Below are positions 34,330 through 43,821 of a DNA stretch of 64,000 bases, in pieces; position 1 is the first letter of the stretch, and each line of letters opens with the position of its first letter. This DNA is from CAYFLR01 sp964343805 (GTDB lineage Bacteria; Bdellovibrionota_B; Oligoflexia; CAYFLR01). The stretch lies in contig CAYFLR010000006.1 of assembly GCA_964343805.1 (NCBI GenBank), positions 124,001 to 188,000 of the forward strand, read 5' to 3'. The position numbers were made by a program, and so were the translations under genes. A model generated the notes under the pieces. That model was not told the DNA's origin. It searched no databases and was given only the letters and a program-made list of their open reading frames with translations.

Positions 34330-36984
34330 ATGCTCGCAAAAAAAGTCAGAGTTATCCTGACTCTCTTATTTGTTTTAGCCCTTTTCTGTTTTTACTGGTT
34401 TACCGATTACTGGCAATCAACTCCTCTTCCCCAAAACCAACACAAGCTACCTCCCCTTCAGCTTTCATCCCAATCCCCAGAGTTCTATAACCCTTATGAC
34501 AGACTCGATTCTCGTAAGGTACTTCTCGGCGGATTTCATTATCATCACATCACCTTTAAAAAGCGATTTGATCCAGTTGAAATGTTTAGGCTCTACCAAA
34601 AAAGAGGTCTCAACTTCATAAATTACTCGGATTATAATCAGGTCACAGATTCCTCTAAGTACAATCCCTTTTATATACCAACTTATGAACATGGTTTAAC
34701 TCTTTGGCCCCGCAGATCCCATCATTTTTCTATGATTGGAGTTTACAATGAAAAACCACTTCCGCTTCGCTATCCTTTTTATCAATCACCAGAAACACTT
34801 CAAAAAAATATTCTAAGGCTAAGAAGGCATGTAGATTTCTTAGTTCTCAATCACCCCAACCACTTCAAAACTTGGAAAGCAGGAGATCTACACTCTATCA
34901 AGCAGATCAATGCTATTGAGGTTTTAACGCCTTATGGAAATAGTGAAGACCATTGGGACTCGCTCCTCTCTAAAGGACAGTTAATTTGGGGAGTTTCCGC
35001 TCCAGACATCCATGACCCTTATAAACGGCCTTGGGCCGCCCGTTATTTAGTTATCAACTCAAAAAGTAGACAACCTAAACACATCCTCGATGCTTTAAAA
35101 CGAGGAAACTATTACCTAGTTTGGGATAAAATGTGGGCTTATCCTGTCTATTTAGATTCAGTTACCATTAATGAAAAAGGTATGGTCACCTTCCGTTTCT
35201 TCGATAAGCTAAGAGAACTGGCTATTATAGGAAAGGGGGGAAAGGTTCTAAAAGAGGCTTCTTATACCAACCAAATTCAAATTCATAAGGATCAAATCGA
35301 TTCCTACGCCAGAGTGCGTGGTATAAATTCTAACTTCAGAATACTTTTGAACCCCATAATTAAAGCCAAGAGTTTTAAAGAAATTGATTTTTTACCCCCG
35401 AAGCCAGAGAGAATAGCACCTCCTCCCAAGTCAAAAGCGGCAGTGATTTTTACCAATGAACTTTCACTAGAAGAGAGCTTTTATTTAACAACCCTTTTTA
35501 GGGGGACTTTAGGCAGCCGCCTCATATTTCAGCCGGATGCTGAATCCTATCTCCCCTGCTCAGACCTCTACCATCGCTTTTTTGGAGCCCCTTTTCCTCC
35601 TTCAGCACTCGATGAAATTTCCCTGGCACCCATTTGGTTTTTTGTAGATTTTGCAGAAGGCCAACTCAGCCCCCACCATCTATCTACTCTGCAAAAACAG
35701 GAAAATAAAAGGACCCTACTCATCCATTGGCAAAAGGAAAGCTCTTCAAAAAGTAAACTCCAAGAGCAATTTCCCTCGATCCCGCTGATCACACTTAAAT
35801 ACGCTGATCACCAAGAACTTAACCTAATGTTTATTTATTTGCTAAAAAAACTGAGCCGACTTCCTTCCGGAGTGGTTGCCAGAGATTTTTTAGATTGGGC
35901 AGCTTCCAAGGAAGTGAACCTTATCGACTCTCTTAACAATTTAGCTCTGCCCCAGTTGCCCCTTGAAAAAGAGAAAGCCTTAGATAAATTGAGCTTAATC
36001 TTTCAAAAGAAGTTCATCCAGCTCCGAACTCGGCCAGCTCCTGAAAATATAAAAGGGAGACTTAAAGGCGGTTATTTTGAGTTTTTTGGTGGACTAGCCA
36101 CCTTCATTCACAGCGCTTCTCATCTTCCTTCAGAGCTACTAAATTCCCTTATGAAGATGCATTTTTTAAGCGGCAGCGTAGCTAAGCCAGGTGCCGGATT
36201 CTTTTGTAGCAGTGATAATAAAAATGTGGGCTCTCATATACTTACAGGTGCTCTACCAAAGTACCTCCCCTTTGCTTATTTACCGCATAATTTAAAAGCC
36301 ATGAACAAACTGGCTCACTTTACCCAAACCGATTTTGGAAAATGGCGGAACTCCGCATTTGAAACCACTAAAAAAATTCATAAACTTTTTATTGTTGGAG
36401 ATATTTTAAAACAAAAAAGTGAGAAACAAGCTGTAAAGATAGAGACTTTTATTAAACAACTAGAAAAGCAGGGCGCAGCTATCCATTACTTTGACCGTTC
36501 CTCATCAAAGAATTCTAGTATTAAACTGTTCTTAAAAGAAATCCCATCGGCCACCTTCACCTTCAGCACTCCCACAGAGCAAAGTTGCACTCACATAGAT
36601 GAATTTCGTTATGTAAGAAAGGAAAAATGCCAAGGTTATTTTTCAACCCTTCAAGCTTTGGATAAATTTATAAGGCCAGCAGAGTCACCTCTTTTTGCTG
36701 AGAGTGAAGACCTCTTTCAAAAAATAACCACCCTCAGTGAATTCTCTCCCGCAGACCTTTTTGGTGCAAAAAACTTTAAATTAAATAGAGCTTATTGGCC
36801 GATTTATAAAGAAAACCAGACCCTTGGTTTAGAACATAAATACAGGTACCGCTATCAGCAACATATACCCTACCCTCCCTATGGGATCGGCCCCGGATCT
36901 CTTGGAATGTTTTATAGTTATGGAGAGAATACTCAAAGTAAACAAAAACTGCTCATGGAAGACTACATAATAGAAAAGCCGTAA
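34330..36984 (+). CDS. Membrane-anchored PHP-like protein with large C-terminal extension
   Basis: An 884-residue protein with an N-terminal membrane helix (VRVILTLLFVLALFCFYWFT). Residues ~60-300 follow the PHP metallo-hydrolase order: GGFHYHH (HxH, near 68-73), INYSDYNQ where the family has TDHN (near 98), EHG near 120, LNHPNH near 174, IEVLTPY near 196 and SAPDIHD near 223 (family: SDxH). The remaining ~500 residues match nothing I know; they include several Pro- and Tyr-rich stretches and Cys pairs near 410-430 and 730-760. It is probably a periplasmic phosphoesterase relative, active or degenerate. Third gene after mltG. Confidence 0.65.
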   Translation: MLAKKVRVILTLLFVLALFCFYWFTDYWQSTPLPQNQHKLPPLQLSSQSPEFYNPYDRLDSRKVLLGGFHYHHITFKKRFDPVEMFRLYQKRGLNFINYSDYNQVTDSSKYNPFYIPTYEHGLTLWPRRSHHFSMIGVYNEKPLPLRYPFYQSPETLQKNILRLRRHVDFLVLNHPNHFKTWKAGDLHSIKQINAIEVLTPYGNSEDHWDSLLSKGQLIWGVSAPDIHDPYKRPWAARYLVINSKSRQPKHILDALKRGNYYLVWDKMWAYPVYLDSVTINEKGMVTFRFFDKLRELAIIGKGGKVLKEASYTNQIQIHKDQIDSYARVRGINSNFRILLNPIIKAKSFKEIDFLPPKPERIAPPPKSKAAVIFTNELSLEESFYLTTLFRGTLGSRLIFQPDAESYLPCSDLYHRFFGAPFPPSALDEISLAPIWFFVDFAEGQLSPHHLSTLQKQENKRTLLIHWQKESSSKSKLQEQFPSIPLITLKYADHQELNLMFIYLLKKLSRLPSGVVARDFLDWAASKEVNLIDSLNNLALPQLPLEKEKALDKLSLIFQKKFIQLRTRPAPENIKGRLKGGYFEFFGGLATFIHSASHLPSELLNSLMKMHFLSGSVAKPGAGFFCSSDNKNVGSHILTGALPKYLPFAYLPHNLKAMNKLAHFTQTDFGKWRNSAFETTKKIHKLFIVGDILKQKSEKQAVKIETFIKQLEKQGAAIHYFDRSSSKNSSIKLFLKEIPSATFTFSTPTEQSCTHIDEFRYVRKEKCQGYFSTLQALDKFIRPAESPLFAESEDLFQKITTLSEFSPADLFGAKNFKLNRAYWPIYKENQTLGLEHKYRYRYQQHIPYPPYGIGPGSLGMFYSYGENTQSKQKLLMEDYIIEKP

Positions 36985-37044
36985 AAGGAACCGACCAGCG
37001 GAGCCCCTCACGGCTTAAATACGTTTATTCAATAAAAAGAATTC

Positions 37045-37374
37045 TTATAAATGCTGATTAATAAATCCTTCTAAACGGTCCTTAGGCAGTAAGCCTGTTT
37101 CACGACCCACAGCTTCACCTTTTTTGAATATTATCAAAGTAGGAATACTCATGATATTATACTTACCAGCAATTTCAGGATGATCTTCAGTGGATAGCTT
37201 ACCCACTTTAATTTTATCACCCATAGCTCCTGCAACTTCTTCAACAATGGGAGTTAAAGCTCGGCAAGGACCGCACCAAGAAGCCCAAAAATCAACGAGC
37301 ACAGGTTTATCAGACTCGCCTAAAACTTCAGTTTCAAAATTATCTTTTGTAAATTCCATTACGTTTCCGCTCAT
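37045..37374 (-). CDS. trxA: Thioredoxin
   Basis: General cytoplasmic disulfide reductase, 109 residues, usual size. The active site WASWCGPCRAL lies near residues 31-41, the cis-Pro loop MSIPTLIIF near 75-83, and the buried Asp in VLVDFWAS near 27. GGAG stands close to the ATG at 37374. It is a single gene between convergent and codirectional neighbours, with about 110 AT-rich bases upstream. Confidence 0.96.
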   Translation of the reverse strand: MSGNVMEFTKDNFETEVLGESDKPVLVDFWASWCGPCRALTPIVEEVAGAMGDKIKVGKLSTEDHPEIAGKYNIMSIPTLIIFKKGEAVGRETGLLPKDRLEGFINQHL

Positions 37375-37486
37375 TCATAACTCCTTCAAATTTATTTTTT
37401 TCCCAAAATGGGGTGGGTGATTTAAAAGATAATAAGACACCTCGACCACATGATATAGACTTTGATAAAACATTTCTCTCGCTTTT

Positions 37487-38602
37487 TCAACCTGTATTCA
37501 TTTTAAAAAATTGCTCCATAGCCAAATCATGGACCTTAGGGCGAACATCTCTTATCCTCTGATCTTCAGCGGAAGGATGAACTCTATTGGTTAAGAATAC
37601 TACCCCTCTTAAACTAGAAAAATCCATCCAAATAGAAGTCCCTGTATAGCCTAGATGGCCGACTGTATTTTCGTAATCAAAGTACTTCCCACAAGCAGGG
37701 TTATCACCCGAGGGACGGTCAAAACCTAAGGGATAGGGTTTTTCATTTAAGAATTTCTTAAAAATAAAGGGAGCCAGGTATGAAGAGGAAATTCCATTAT
37801 CCCGACCTATGTTAAATAGGAACTTAACATAATTAGAGAGATCTTCTATATTACTAAATAGTCCTGCATGACCAGCTATCCCACCAAAAGAATAGCAATT
37901 AAGGTCATGAACCTGTCCTAAGACAACCTTTTTTCTTACAGGGCAATCTTCAGTAGGCACATATTTCAGAAGAGGATTTAATTGATTGGCTTTATTAAAA
38001 CAAGTTACAGGCATTCCTATATGATTCACAGCCTTTAATTTAAAAAGTTGATCTAATGGTTTTTTATAAAGTAGCTCTAAAAAGATACCTAATAAAATAA
38101 AGCCCAAATCACTGTAAACCCGCTCCTGCTCACAGGGACGATCTAGAGGTATGGACAACACACTTTTGAGGATTTCTCTCCGTTGATCTATCAACGATAG
38201 ATTATGAAAATCGGTTCCCCGATCCAGAAAGTCTTCATAAAAAGGAGAGTGCCACAAAAGCCCCGAGTCGTGCCTGAGAAGATGTTTAACCTTTATTTCC
38301 TGTTTATCTTCAAATAAAGGTTTGAGGAGATCAACAGTCTTTTGATCCAATGTCTTTTGCTTTTCGAGCACTTCAAGAAGGCCTTGCTCCAAAGAGATGA
38401 CCCCTTCATCCGTGGCCATCATTGTTATCAAAGTAGTGCAAACAATCTTAGTTAGGGAGGCCACATCAAAAAGAGTATCTTTATCGCAATCTCCATAGCT
38501 AGCTATATGTAATGATTCTCCACCAGATATTACGGCAAACTGAGCTGCTGTAAAAATTTTCTGATCCAAACACTCTTGCAGGTATTTGTCTAACTGTGAC
38601 AT
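37487..38602 (-). CDS. Beta-lactamase-family serine hydrolase
   Basis: A 371-residue member of the serine beta-lactamase-like/class C esterase superfamily. The nucleophile motif SLTK (SxxK) lies near residue 49, YSDLG (the YxN-like position) near 164, and HLGYTGTSI (replacing KTG) near 312. There is no signal peptide, so it is likely cytoplasmic, perhaps an esterase or a peptidase acting on small D-amino-acid compounds rather than a resistance enzyme. It follows mtnA after ten bases and may share its transcript. Confidence 0.85.
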   Translation of the reverse strand: MSQLDKYLQECLDQKIFTAAQFAVISGGESLHIASYGDCDKDTLFDVASLTKIVCTTLITMMATDEGVISLEQGLLEVLEKQKTLDQKTVDLLKPLFEDKQEIKVKHLLRHDSGLLWHSPFYEDFLDRGTDFHNLSLIDQRREILKSVLSIPLDRPCEQERVYSDLGFILLGIFLELLYKKPLDQLFKLKAVNHIGMPVTCFNKANQLNPLLKYVPTEDCPVRKKVVLGQVHDLNCYSFGGIAGHAGLFSNIEDLSNYVKFLFNIGRDNGISSSYLAPFIFKKFLNEKPYPLGFDRPSGDNPACGKYFDYENTVGHLGYTGTSIWMDFSSLRGVVFLTNRVHPSAEDQRIRDVRPKVHDLAMEQFFKMNTG

Positions 38603-38612
38603 TTTTTACCCC

Positions 38613-39653
38613 TTATTTAGTATGGGCCACGACCTTCTCTTCGTTAGGAGTTTCAATGACTCCCCTTTCTGTAATAATTCCTGCCACCAACTCAGCTGGC
38701 GTTACATCAAAGGCCGGGTTACTGACTTTAATTTGTTCTAACGTGATTTGATGACCTTGATACTGAGAAATTTCTTCGGCAGCGCGCTCTTCAATAGGAA
38801 TTTCATCCCCGTGAGGACAATTTATATCTATGGTAGATAAGGGGACAGCTACATAAAAGGGAATGTTATAATGCTTGGCTAATACTGCGACCCCTAAAGT
38901 TCCAATTTTATTAGCCACATCGCCATTACGTGCAATTCGATCTGATCCTACCACGACGTAATCCACTTTCCCCTGGGCCATCATGGTAGCTGCCATATTA
39001 TCGCAGATAAGGGTTACGGGAATATCATCTTTGTAAAGTTCGTATGAGGTCAGTCGTGCTCCTTGAAGATAGGGCCGCGTCTCACAGCTATAGACATTTC
39101 TCAATTTTCCCGCTTTGTGAACACTCCGAATGACTCCCAAGGCAGTCCCTTGACCCCCAGTAGCCAAAGCTCCAGCATTACAATAAGTCATTATAGTACA
39201 GTTATCTTTGAAAAGGGGAACACTGTGATCTCCCATTTTTTGACAACGATCTCGATCATCCTCATGGACGTGGTGAGCTTCCTGCAGTAAGACCTCTCCT
39301 AATTCACTGTACTTGTCAGCATTGAGGTATCTTTCGGCCATTTTATTCATTCGATCAATAGCCCAAAAAAGATTCACCGCAGTGGGCCTCGCCTGCTTGA
39401 TAAATTCTCCAGCTTTATGAAAACCATCTTTAAAGGCTTCAAATTGTAACTCTCGATTATTATAGGCATAAAGAGCAAGGCCATAGGAAGCAACCATTCC
39501 TATCAAAGGAGCACCTCTAACAACCATATCTGTAATTGCTGCTGCTGCATCCTTCTCATCTTTACAATGTAACCACTCTTCAGTAATGGGCAACTTCCGT
39601 TGATCCAACAACAAGAGCTTCCCTTCTTTCCACTCTAAAGGTGTTACACTCAT
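38613..39653 (-). CDS. mtnA: S-methyl-5-thioribose-1-phosphate isomerase
   Basis: Converts methylthioribose 1-phosphate to methylthioribulose 1-phosphate in the methionine salvage pathway. The 346 residues show the eIF2B-like isomerase fold with VVRGAPLIGMVASYGLAL near 45-62, the substrate segment TYCNAGALATGGQGTALGVI near 155 with its catalytic Cys, and CDNMAATMM plus VGSDRIARNGDVANKIGT near 215-240 with the catalytic Asp. No other salvage genes are nearby; some MtnA proteins act on 5-deoxyribose or similar dead-end sugars instead. Confidence 0.94.
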   Translation of the reverse strand: MSVTPLEWKEGKLLLLDQRKLPITEEWLHCKDEKDAAAAITDMVVRGAPLIGMVASYGLALYAYNNRELQFEAFKDGFHKAGEFIKQARPTAVNLFWAIDRMNKMAERYLNADKYSELGEVLLQEAHHVHEDDRDRCQKMGDHSVPLFKDNCTIMTYCNAGALATGGQGTALGVIRSVHKAGKLRNVYSCETRPYLQGARLTSYELYKDDIPVTLICDNMAATMMAQGKVDYVVVGSDRIARNGDVANKIGTLGVAVLAKHYNIPFYVAVPLSTIDINCPHGDEIPIEERAAEEISQYQGHQITLEQIKVSNPAFDVTPAELVAGIITERGVIETPNEEKVVAHTK

Positions 39654-39765
39654 ATTTACTCCTCCTTAACAATAAGTGTTGATTCCAGCGGCAAAACAGT
39701 ATTATACCCCAAAGTGCATTTTTGTAATGCTGAAAATTAAAAACCTCAATTTGAAGCGAAAAAAT

Positions 39766-40827
39766 ATGAACCACAGCACTCTTTCCGATTTTGATTATGA
39801 TCTACCGGCAGAACTGATTGCCCAGCATCAATTATCAAATAGACCAGATTCCAAACTGCTGGTAGTTAATCGGGAAAAGAAAACTCTAGAGCACACTCAT
39901 TTTAAACACTTTACTGATTATCTAAACCCAGAAGACAGGGTGGTGGTCAACAATTCAAAAGTGATCCCTGCCCGACTCATAGGAAAGAAAAAAACCGGAG
40001 GACTGGTGGAAGTCTTCTTGGTGGAAAAAGATCCTTCCTCTCCCACTTATTGGCAGGTCCTGCTTAAAGGTAAGAATTTAAAAAAGGGTGATCCGATCTT
40101 TTTTCCTGCCGGTCTCTCTTGCGAAATTATAAATAATCAACCCGCCAGTGTGAAGTTTTCTCACACTGGAACTAGCTTTGATCAACTGTTAGAAAAGATT
40201 GGCCATATTCCCCTCCCCCCCTATATAAAAAGATCCCACGGGGAAGAGCGAGGTGAGTTTCATCAACAGGATCATCAAAACTATCAAACTGTTTACGCCA
40301 AACAGCCAGGCTCTGTAGCTGCCCCAACAGCAGGTCTTCATTTTGATCAAAATACCATTGAGTATATCAAAGCCAATCACTCTCTCTTGGAGGTCACCTT
40401 GCATGTGGGCTTAGGGACCTTTCTACCTGTAAAGTGTGATCAAATTGCAGACCATCAAATGCATAGTGAACGTTACACTATTACAGATAAAGTAAGTTCT
40501 GAGTTAAATGATGCATTAAGAAACAATAGAAGAATTATTGCGGTGGGAACCACCTCATTTCGAACCTTAGAGAGTGGATTTAGAAAAGAACAGTTGCAAT
40601 CTGGATCCTTTTCTACCGATCTCTTCATCTATCCCCAACATAAAGAGGATGTGTACCAACCAAAGGTCTGCTCTGGATTACTCACCAATTTTCATCAACC
40701 AAAATCAACCCTTTTTATGCTCATTTGTGCTTTACTGGGAAACTCACTTGCTCATCAAGCCTATCAAGAAGCCATACAGAACAAATACCGCTTTTTCTCA
40801 TATGGTGATGCCATGTTAATAATATAA
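39766..40827 (+). CDS. queA: S-adenosylmethionine:tRNA ribosyltransferase-isomerase
   Basis: Transfers and isomerises the ribose of SAM onto 7-aminomethyl-7-deazaguanine in tRNA, giving epoxyqueuosine. The 353 residues begin at ATG 39766 (SDFDYDLPAELIAQHQL, the usual QueA start) and carry DRVVVNNSKVIPARL near 47, VAAPTAGLHFD near 184, and HVGLGTFLPV near 207. An upstream ATG at 39676 would add a non-conserved extension. Fifteen bases separate it from queF, another queuosine gene, so the pair forms a pathway operon. Confidence 0.96.
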   Translation: MNHSTLSDFDYDLPAELIAQHQLSNRPDSKLLVVNREKKTLEHTHFKHFTDYLNPEDRVVVNNSKVIPARLIGKKKTGGLVEVFLVEKDPSSPTYWQVLLKGKNLKKGDPIFFPAGLSCEIINNQPASVKFSHTGTSFDQLLEKIGHIPLPPYIKRSHGEERGEFHQQDHQNYQTVYAKQPGSVAAPTAGLHFDQNTIEYIKANHSLLEVTLHVGLGTFLPVKCDQIADHQMHSERYTITDKVSSELNDALRNNRRIIAVGTTSFRTLESGFRKEQLQSGSFSTDLFIYPQHKEDVYQPKVCSGLLTNFHQPKSTLFMLICALLGNSLAHQAYQEAIQNKYRFFSYGDAMLII

Positions 40828-40841
40828 ATAAAGAGGAAACC

Positions 40842-41312
40842 ATGAACCAACCTCCTTTAAAACATCTCTTACCTAAGACTGAATATGAAACAGAATACAA
40901 TGCTGAATTACTGGATCGCTTTGCCAATCTCCATCCCAAATCTGAGATGATGGTGACACTCAATTGCCCAGAGTTCACTTCACTCTGCCCAATTACAGGG
41001 CAACCTGATTTTGCCACCATATATGTTAATTACATTCCCAATAAGTGGTGTGTTGAATCAAAATCCCTCAAACTCTATCTTTTTAGCTACCGTAATCATG
41101 GTGACTTTCATGAAAACTGTGTGGCTACCATCATGAATGACTTAGATAAGTTAATGCAACCTCACTACATTGAAGTCGTTGGAAAGTTTTTACCTCGAGG
41201 AGGAATCTCAATTGATCCTTTTGTCAATAAAGGAAGACGAAAGTATCTCTCCTTTGCTGAAAGTCGAAAGCTAAATTACAACTCCCCCCAGCAGATAGTG
41301 ACCAATCGCTAA
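40842..41312 (+). CDS. queF: NADPH-dependent preQ0 reductase QueF
   Basis: Reduces preQ0 to preQ1 for queuosine synthesis. At 156 residues it is the short unimodular type. The nucleophile Cys lies in FTSLCPITGQPDFA near 47, the substrate-binding Glu in CVESKSLKLYLFSYRN near 71, and HENCV near 90. AGAGGAAACC precedes the ATG. The last four bases overlap the convergent flippase gene. Confidence 0.95.
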   Translation: MNQPPLKHLLPKTEYETEYNAELLDRFANLHPKSEMMVTLNCPEFTSLCPITGQPDFATIYVNYIPNKWCVESKSLKLYLFSYRNHGDFHENCVATIMNDLDKLMQPHYIEVVGKFLPRGGISIDPFVNKGRRKYLSFAESRKLNYNSPQQIVTNR

Positions 41313-42592
41313 TTTTCATCTCTTTTTTTCAGAAGAATCATTCCACCAGAAAATAGGCAAACTGCAATGGTGGAAAATAGATAGGCCTGAGCTAACCCAA
41401 TATAACCGTTCCAATGAATGGCCAAATTAAAGGCGAGAGCATAGATGATAAGTTCAAAGATGACGATAGTGATTCTCGATTTCAAATACCCGGTGTAGAG
41501 CAATATGGCAAGATTGAGAAGATGGAGCCCTTTAAAAACACCTCCCACTAAAAGCCAATAAAAAATTGGAACTGCTTTAAGGTATCTTTCCCCTAGAAAG
41601 GAGAAGAGCGGTTCGGCCATCAAGAAACCGAGTGCGGCGTAGATTATGAAAATAACTCCCAATACTGTCCAAAGTTTTTTAATTAAAGAAAAAGCCTCCA
41701 AGATCCCTGATTTGGAAGCAATCTGAGCGGTATAACTTTGAATAAGGGCATAGGCAGTTAATGGAAAAACAGTGATAAACAGTTTGGCGGTAGAATAATA
41801 TCCATTTAAAGTGGCTGAAGCTAATTGCTTATCCAAAATAAAGACATCGAGGGTATCAGTTAAAGAGAAGAGAAGTATAACTGTAGTTTCGTAGAACCCA
41901 AACTTTAATAATTGCTTTTGGGTATTAGAGGAAAACTGCCATAGCAACCTGACCCAACCTTTTTTTAAAACGGGCCAGAGGATAATTGCCATTAAGACCA
42001 GAGGAACTATTAAATGATACAATCCAAAAGTATAGATAAACCCTTTAAAGGAAAAAATTCCAGCGGCAGATAAAAGGGAGATAAATAATAATAGCCTAAA
42101 CAGCAAATCATAGAGTGAACGCTTTTTAATAGACCCAATACCCACCAGATAATGGATAGAGTGGGAATAAAAAACCATTCCAAAGGAGAAGATCACCAGG
42201 GTATCAAACCACCTTTGGTTATCTGGACTTAAAAAACTAAAGCCTAATGCAAATCTCAATAAATAGTAAAGAATTAGCACCAAGAGCCAACTGAGGGAGC
42301 TTAACCTTAATGAATGAATAAGGTAAGATTCAGGGCTTTCTTTTAAAGTGGGAATGTACTTAGGAAGAGCCTGATAAATATTTAGAAAGGCAAAAGCACA
42401 AAAAAGGTTAAAGGCCATGATTAAAACAGAGAAAGTCCCCACCTCTTCAACGGTCAAAAAACTTTTAGTGAGAATCAACCTTTGTAAAAGACTGAGGGCT
42501 TGAATCGCACCTACTGAAAAGAGGAGATGAATAAAACCCCTTTGCTTCAATTGTTGCCAATATTTATTAAGAGAGGAGAATTTTGAATTCAT
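41309..42592 (-). CDS. Polysaccharide flippase-like membrane protein (MOP superfamily)
   Basis: A 427-residue integral membrane protein with about twelve hydrophobic segments spread evenly along its length, few soluble loops and the general pattern of Wzx/MATE-type lipid-linked oligosaccharide flippases (for example LLSGVAIQALSLLQRLILTK at the start and LLVGGVFKGLHLLNLAILLY near 350). It has no neighbouring glycosyltransferase genes, so the substrate is unknown. Assignment is based on topology rather than a sharp motif. Confidence 0.7.
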   Translation of the reverse strand: MNSKFSSLNKYWQQLKQRGFIHLLFSVGAIQALSLLQRLILTKSFLTVEEVGTFSVLIMAFNLFCAFAFLNIYQALPKYIPTLKESPESYLIHSLRLSSLSWLLVLILYYLLRFALGFSFLSPDNQRWFDTLVIFSFGMVFYSHSIHYLVGIGSIKKRSLYDLLFRLLLFISLLSAAGIFSFKGFIYTFGLYHLIVPLVLMAIILWPVLKKGWVRLLWQFSSNTQKQLLKFGFYETTVILLFSLTDTLDVFILDKQLASATLNGYYSTAKLFITVFPLTAYALIQSYTAQIASKSGILEAFSLIKKLWTVLGVIFIIYAALGFLMAEPLFSFLGERYLKAVPIFYWLLVGGVFKGLHLLNLAILLYTGYLKSRITIVIFELIIYALAFNLAIHWNGYIGLAQAYLFSTIAVCLFSGGMILLKKRDEN

Positions 42593-42621
42593 TGACTTAA
42601 TTAACCATTCTTATCAAAAAG

Positions 42622-43026
42622 TCAAGATCCAGCAGAAAGTTGTAACAGAAGTTTCACAGTGCTTAAAAGCATTTTGGGAGGGAAAGGTTTTTGAATAAAA
42701 TGGACTCCTTTTGGAAAATCAAACTGCTCTTCCACATCCTCTTTAGTGTGTCCTGAGATGATGATCACCTTCAATCCGGGCATCAATTCCTGGGCTTTGA
42801 CTGCCAATTCACAACCACTTATTTCTGGCATATCTAAATCAGTAACCAGCAGACCAAACTCGACCTTTTTATCGAGGTATTTTTCGATGGCTTCCATGGC
42901 ATCTTCAGCTTCTAAGACTCGGTAATTATCTCTGATTAAAATAGTACGCACCAAGGTTCTTACCGTTTTATTGTCTTCCACCACTAAAATGGTTTTAGCG
43001 GGGAGTTTTTCACTTTCAGCATTCAT
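42622..43026 (-). CDS. Single-domain response regulator
   Basis: A 134-residue CheY-like receiver domain alone: acidic pair in VVEDNKTVR near 17, phosphoacceptor Asp in LVTDLDMPEISG near 62, switch Ser/Thr in IISGHTKED near 90 and Lys in IQKPFPP near 112. No output domain and no sensor kinase nearby. It follows the flippase gene direction, 29 bases away. Confidence 0.9.
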   Translation of the reverse strand: MNAESEKLPAKTILVVEDNKTVRTLVRTILIRDNYRVLEAEDAMEAIEKYLDKKVEFGLLVTDLDMPEISGCELAVKAQELMPGLKVIIISGHTKEDVEEQFDFPKGVHFIQKPFPPKMLLSTVKLLLQLSAGS

Positions 43027-43200
43027 GGCCTTGCCAACTCCTTTATCCCAGATTTTATTATTTTTTCCAGGCTAATATAATCATAAGGGTTTTCCTCCCT
43101 ATAGGCAACAAAGAAGAGAACTCTTTTGGCGAGAACCACCTCCCTTGCTTAACAAAATATGATAGGATAAAAAAATCCTAAACTTTTAACAGGAGAAGTC

Positions 43201-43515
43201 ATGAAATTTTTGTTTACCACCCTAATATTAAGCACTTTCTATCTCAGTTCCTTGTTTGCCGGTGCAATCACTTTTAAAGAAACTGATACTATTAAACAGG
43301 TTCTTACGAAGTTTTATCAAAAATCGCCAAAAGAAAAAGTTTATGTATCCACATTAAGTGGATGGCTCTCTGGGCAAATAAAAAAAGTGGGGTCTCATGT
43401 CCTCGTATTAAAGGAAGACTCAGGAAAAATAGATTTGAATAGCCAAAAAAAGAAATATTACTATCACTACATCACTCTCTCTTCTATTTTGACCATATCA
43501 AATAAGCGGTTTTAA
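43201..43515 (+). CDS. Small secreted protein of unknown function
   Basis: A 104-residue protein with an N-terminal signal peptide (FLFTTLILSTFYLSSLFAGA) and no lipobox Cys. The mature ~85 residues are basic and Tyr-rich, with SGWLSGQIKKVGSHVLVLKE suggesting a small beta-barrel (SH3- or LSm-like) fold. AGGAG stands before the ATG. No known family; periplasmic location is inferred. Confidence 0.6.
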   Translation: MKFLFTTLILSTFYLSSLFAGAITFKETDTIKQVLTKFYQKSPKEKVYVSTLSGWLSGQIKKVGSHVLVLKEDSGKIDLNSQKKKYYYHYITLSSILTISNKRF

Positions 43516-43821
43516 TTAAAAACGAGCTTCTAGTTTATAAGAAATTTTTATAGTTAGAATTGCCTTTAATAATCAAGAATACCAAGAATGCCAGTATTTT
43601 TACAAAAAGTACTCAGTTTATGAGTTTAAAGTTGCAATGGGACCCGAAAGGAATATAATGGGTCACAATTTGGGATGGAATTATTGGGCTATAAACCCCG
43701 AATCTGATAGATTCTTAAGGATCCGGGAATTTTGACCGAGGGTACACAAGGTAATTCAAGGATTTTCTCAATTGGTGCTCTGATCACATGCTCAAGTATC
43801 AACTAACTGCAAGGAGGAAGC
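43516..43821 (+). other. Long pckA upstream region and leader
   Basis: About 300 bases without a gene. It contains a promoter at 43632-43659, a leader of roughly 155 bases with the perfect hairpin GAATCT-GAT-AGATTC (43700-43714) flanked by a CCCCG/CCGGG region, and AAGGAGG before the pckA start. The long, structured leader may be regulatory. No known riboswitch class was recognised. Confidence 0.5.
43632..43659 (+). promoter_or_regulatory. Sigma-70 promoter of pckA
   Basis: TTGCAA (43632-43637), a 16-base spacer and a perfect TATAAT (43654-43659), about 160 bases upstream of the pckA start. Confidence 0.6.

Noticed and set aside
36985..37044. Terminator between the PHP-like gene and trxA
   Set aside because: A GC-rich patch is present but gives no clean stem followed by T residues.
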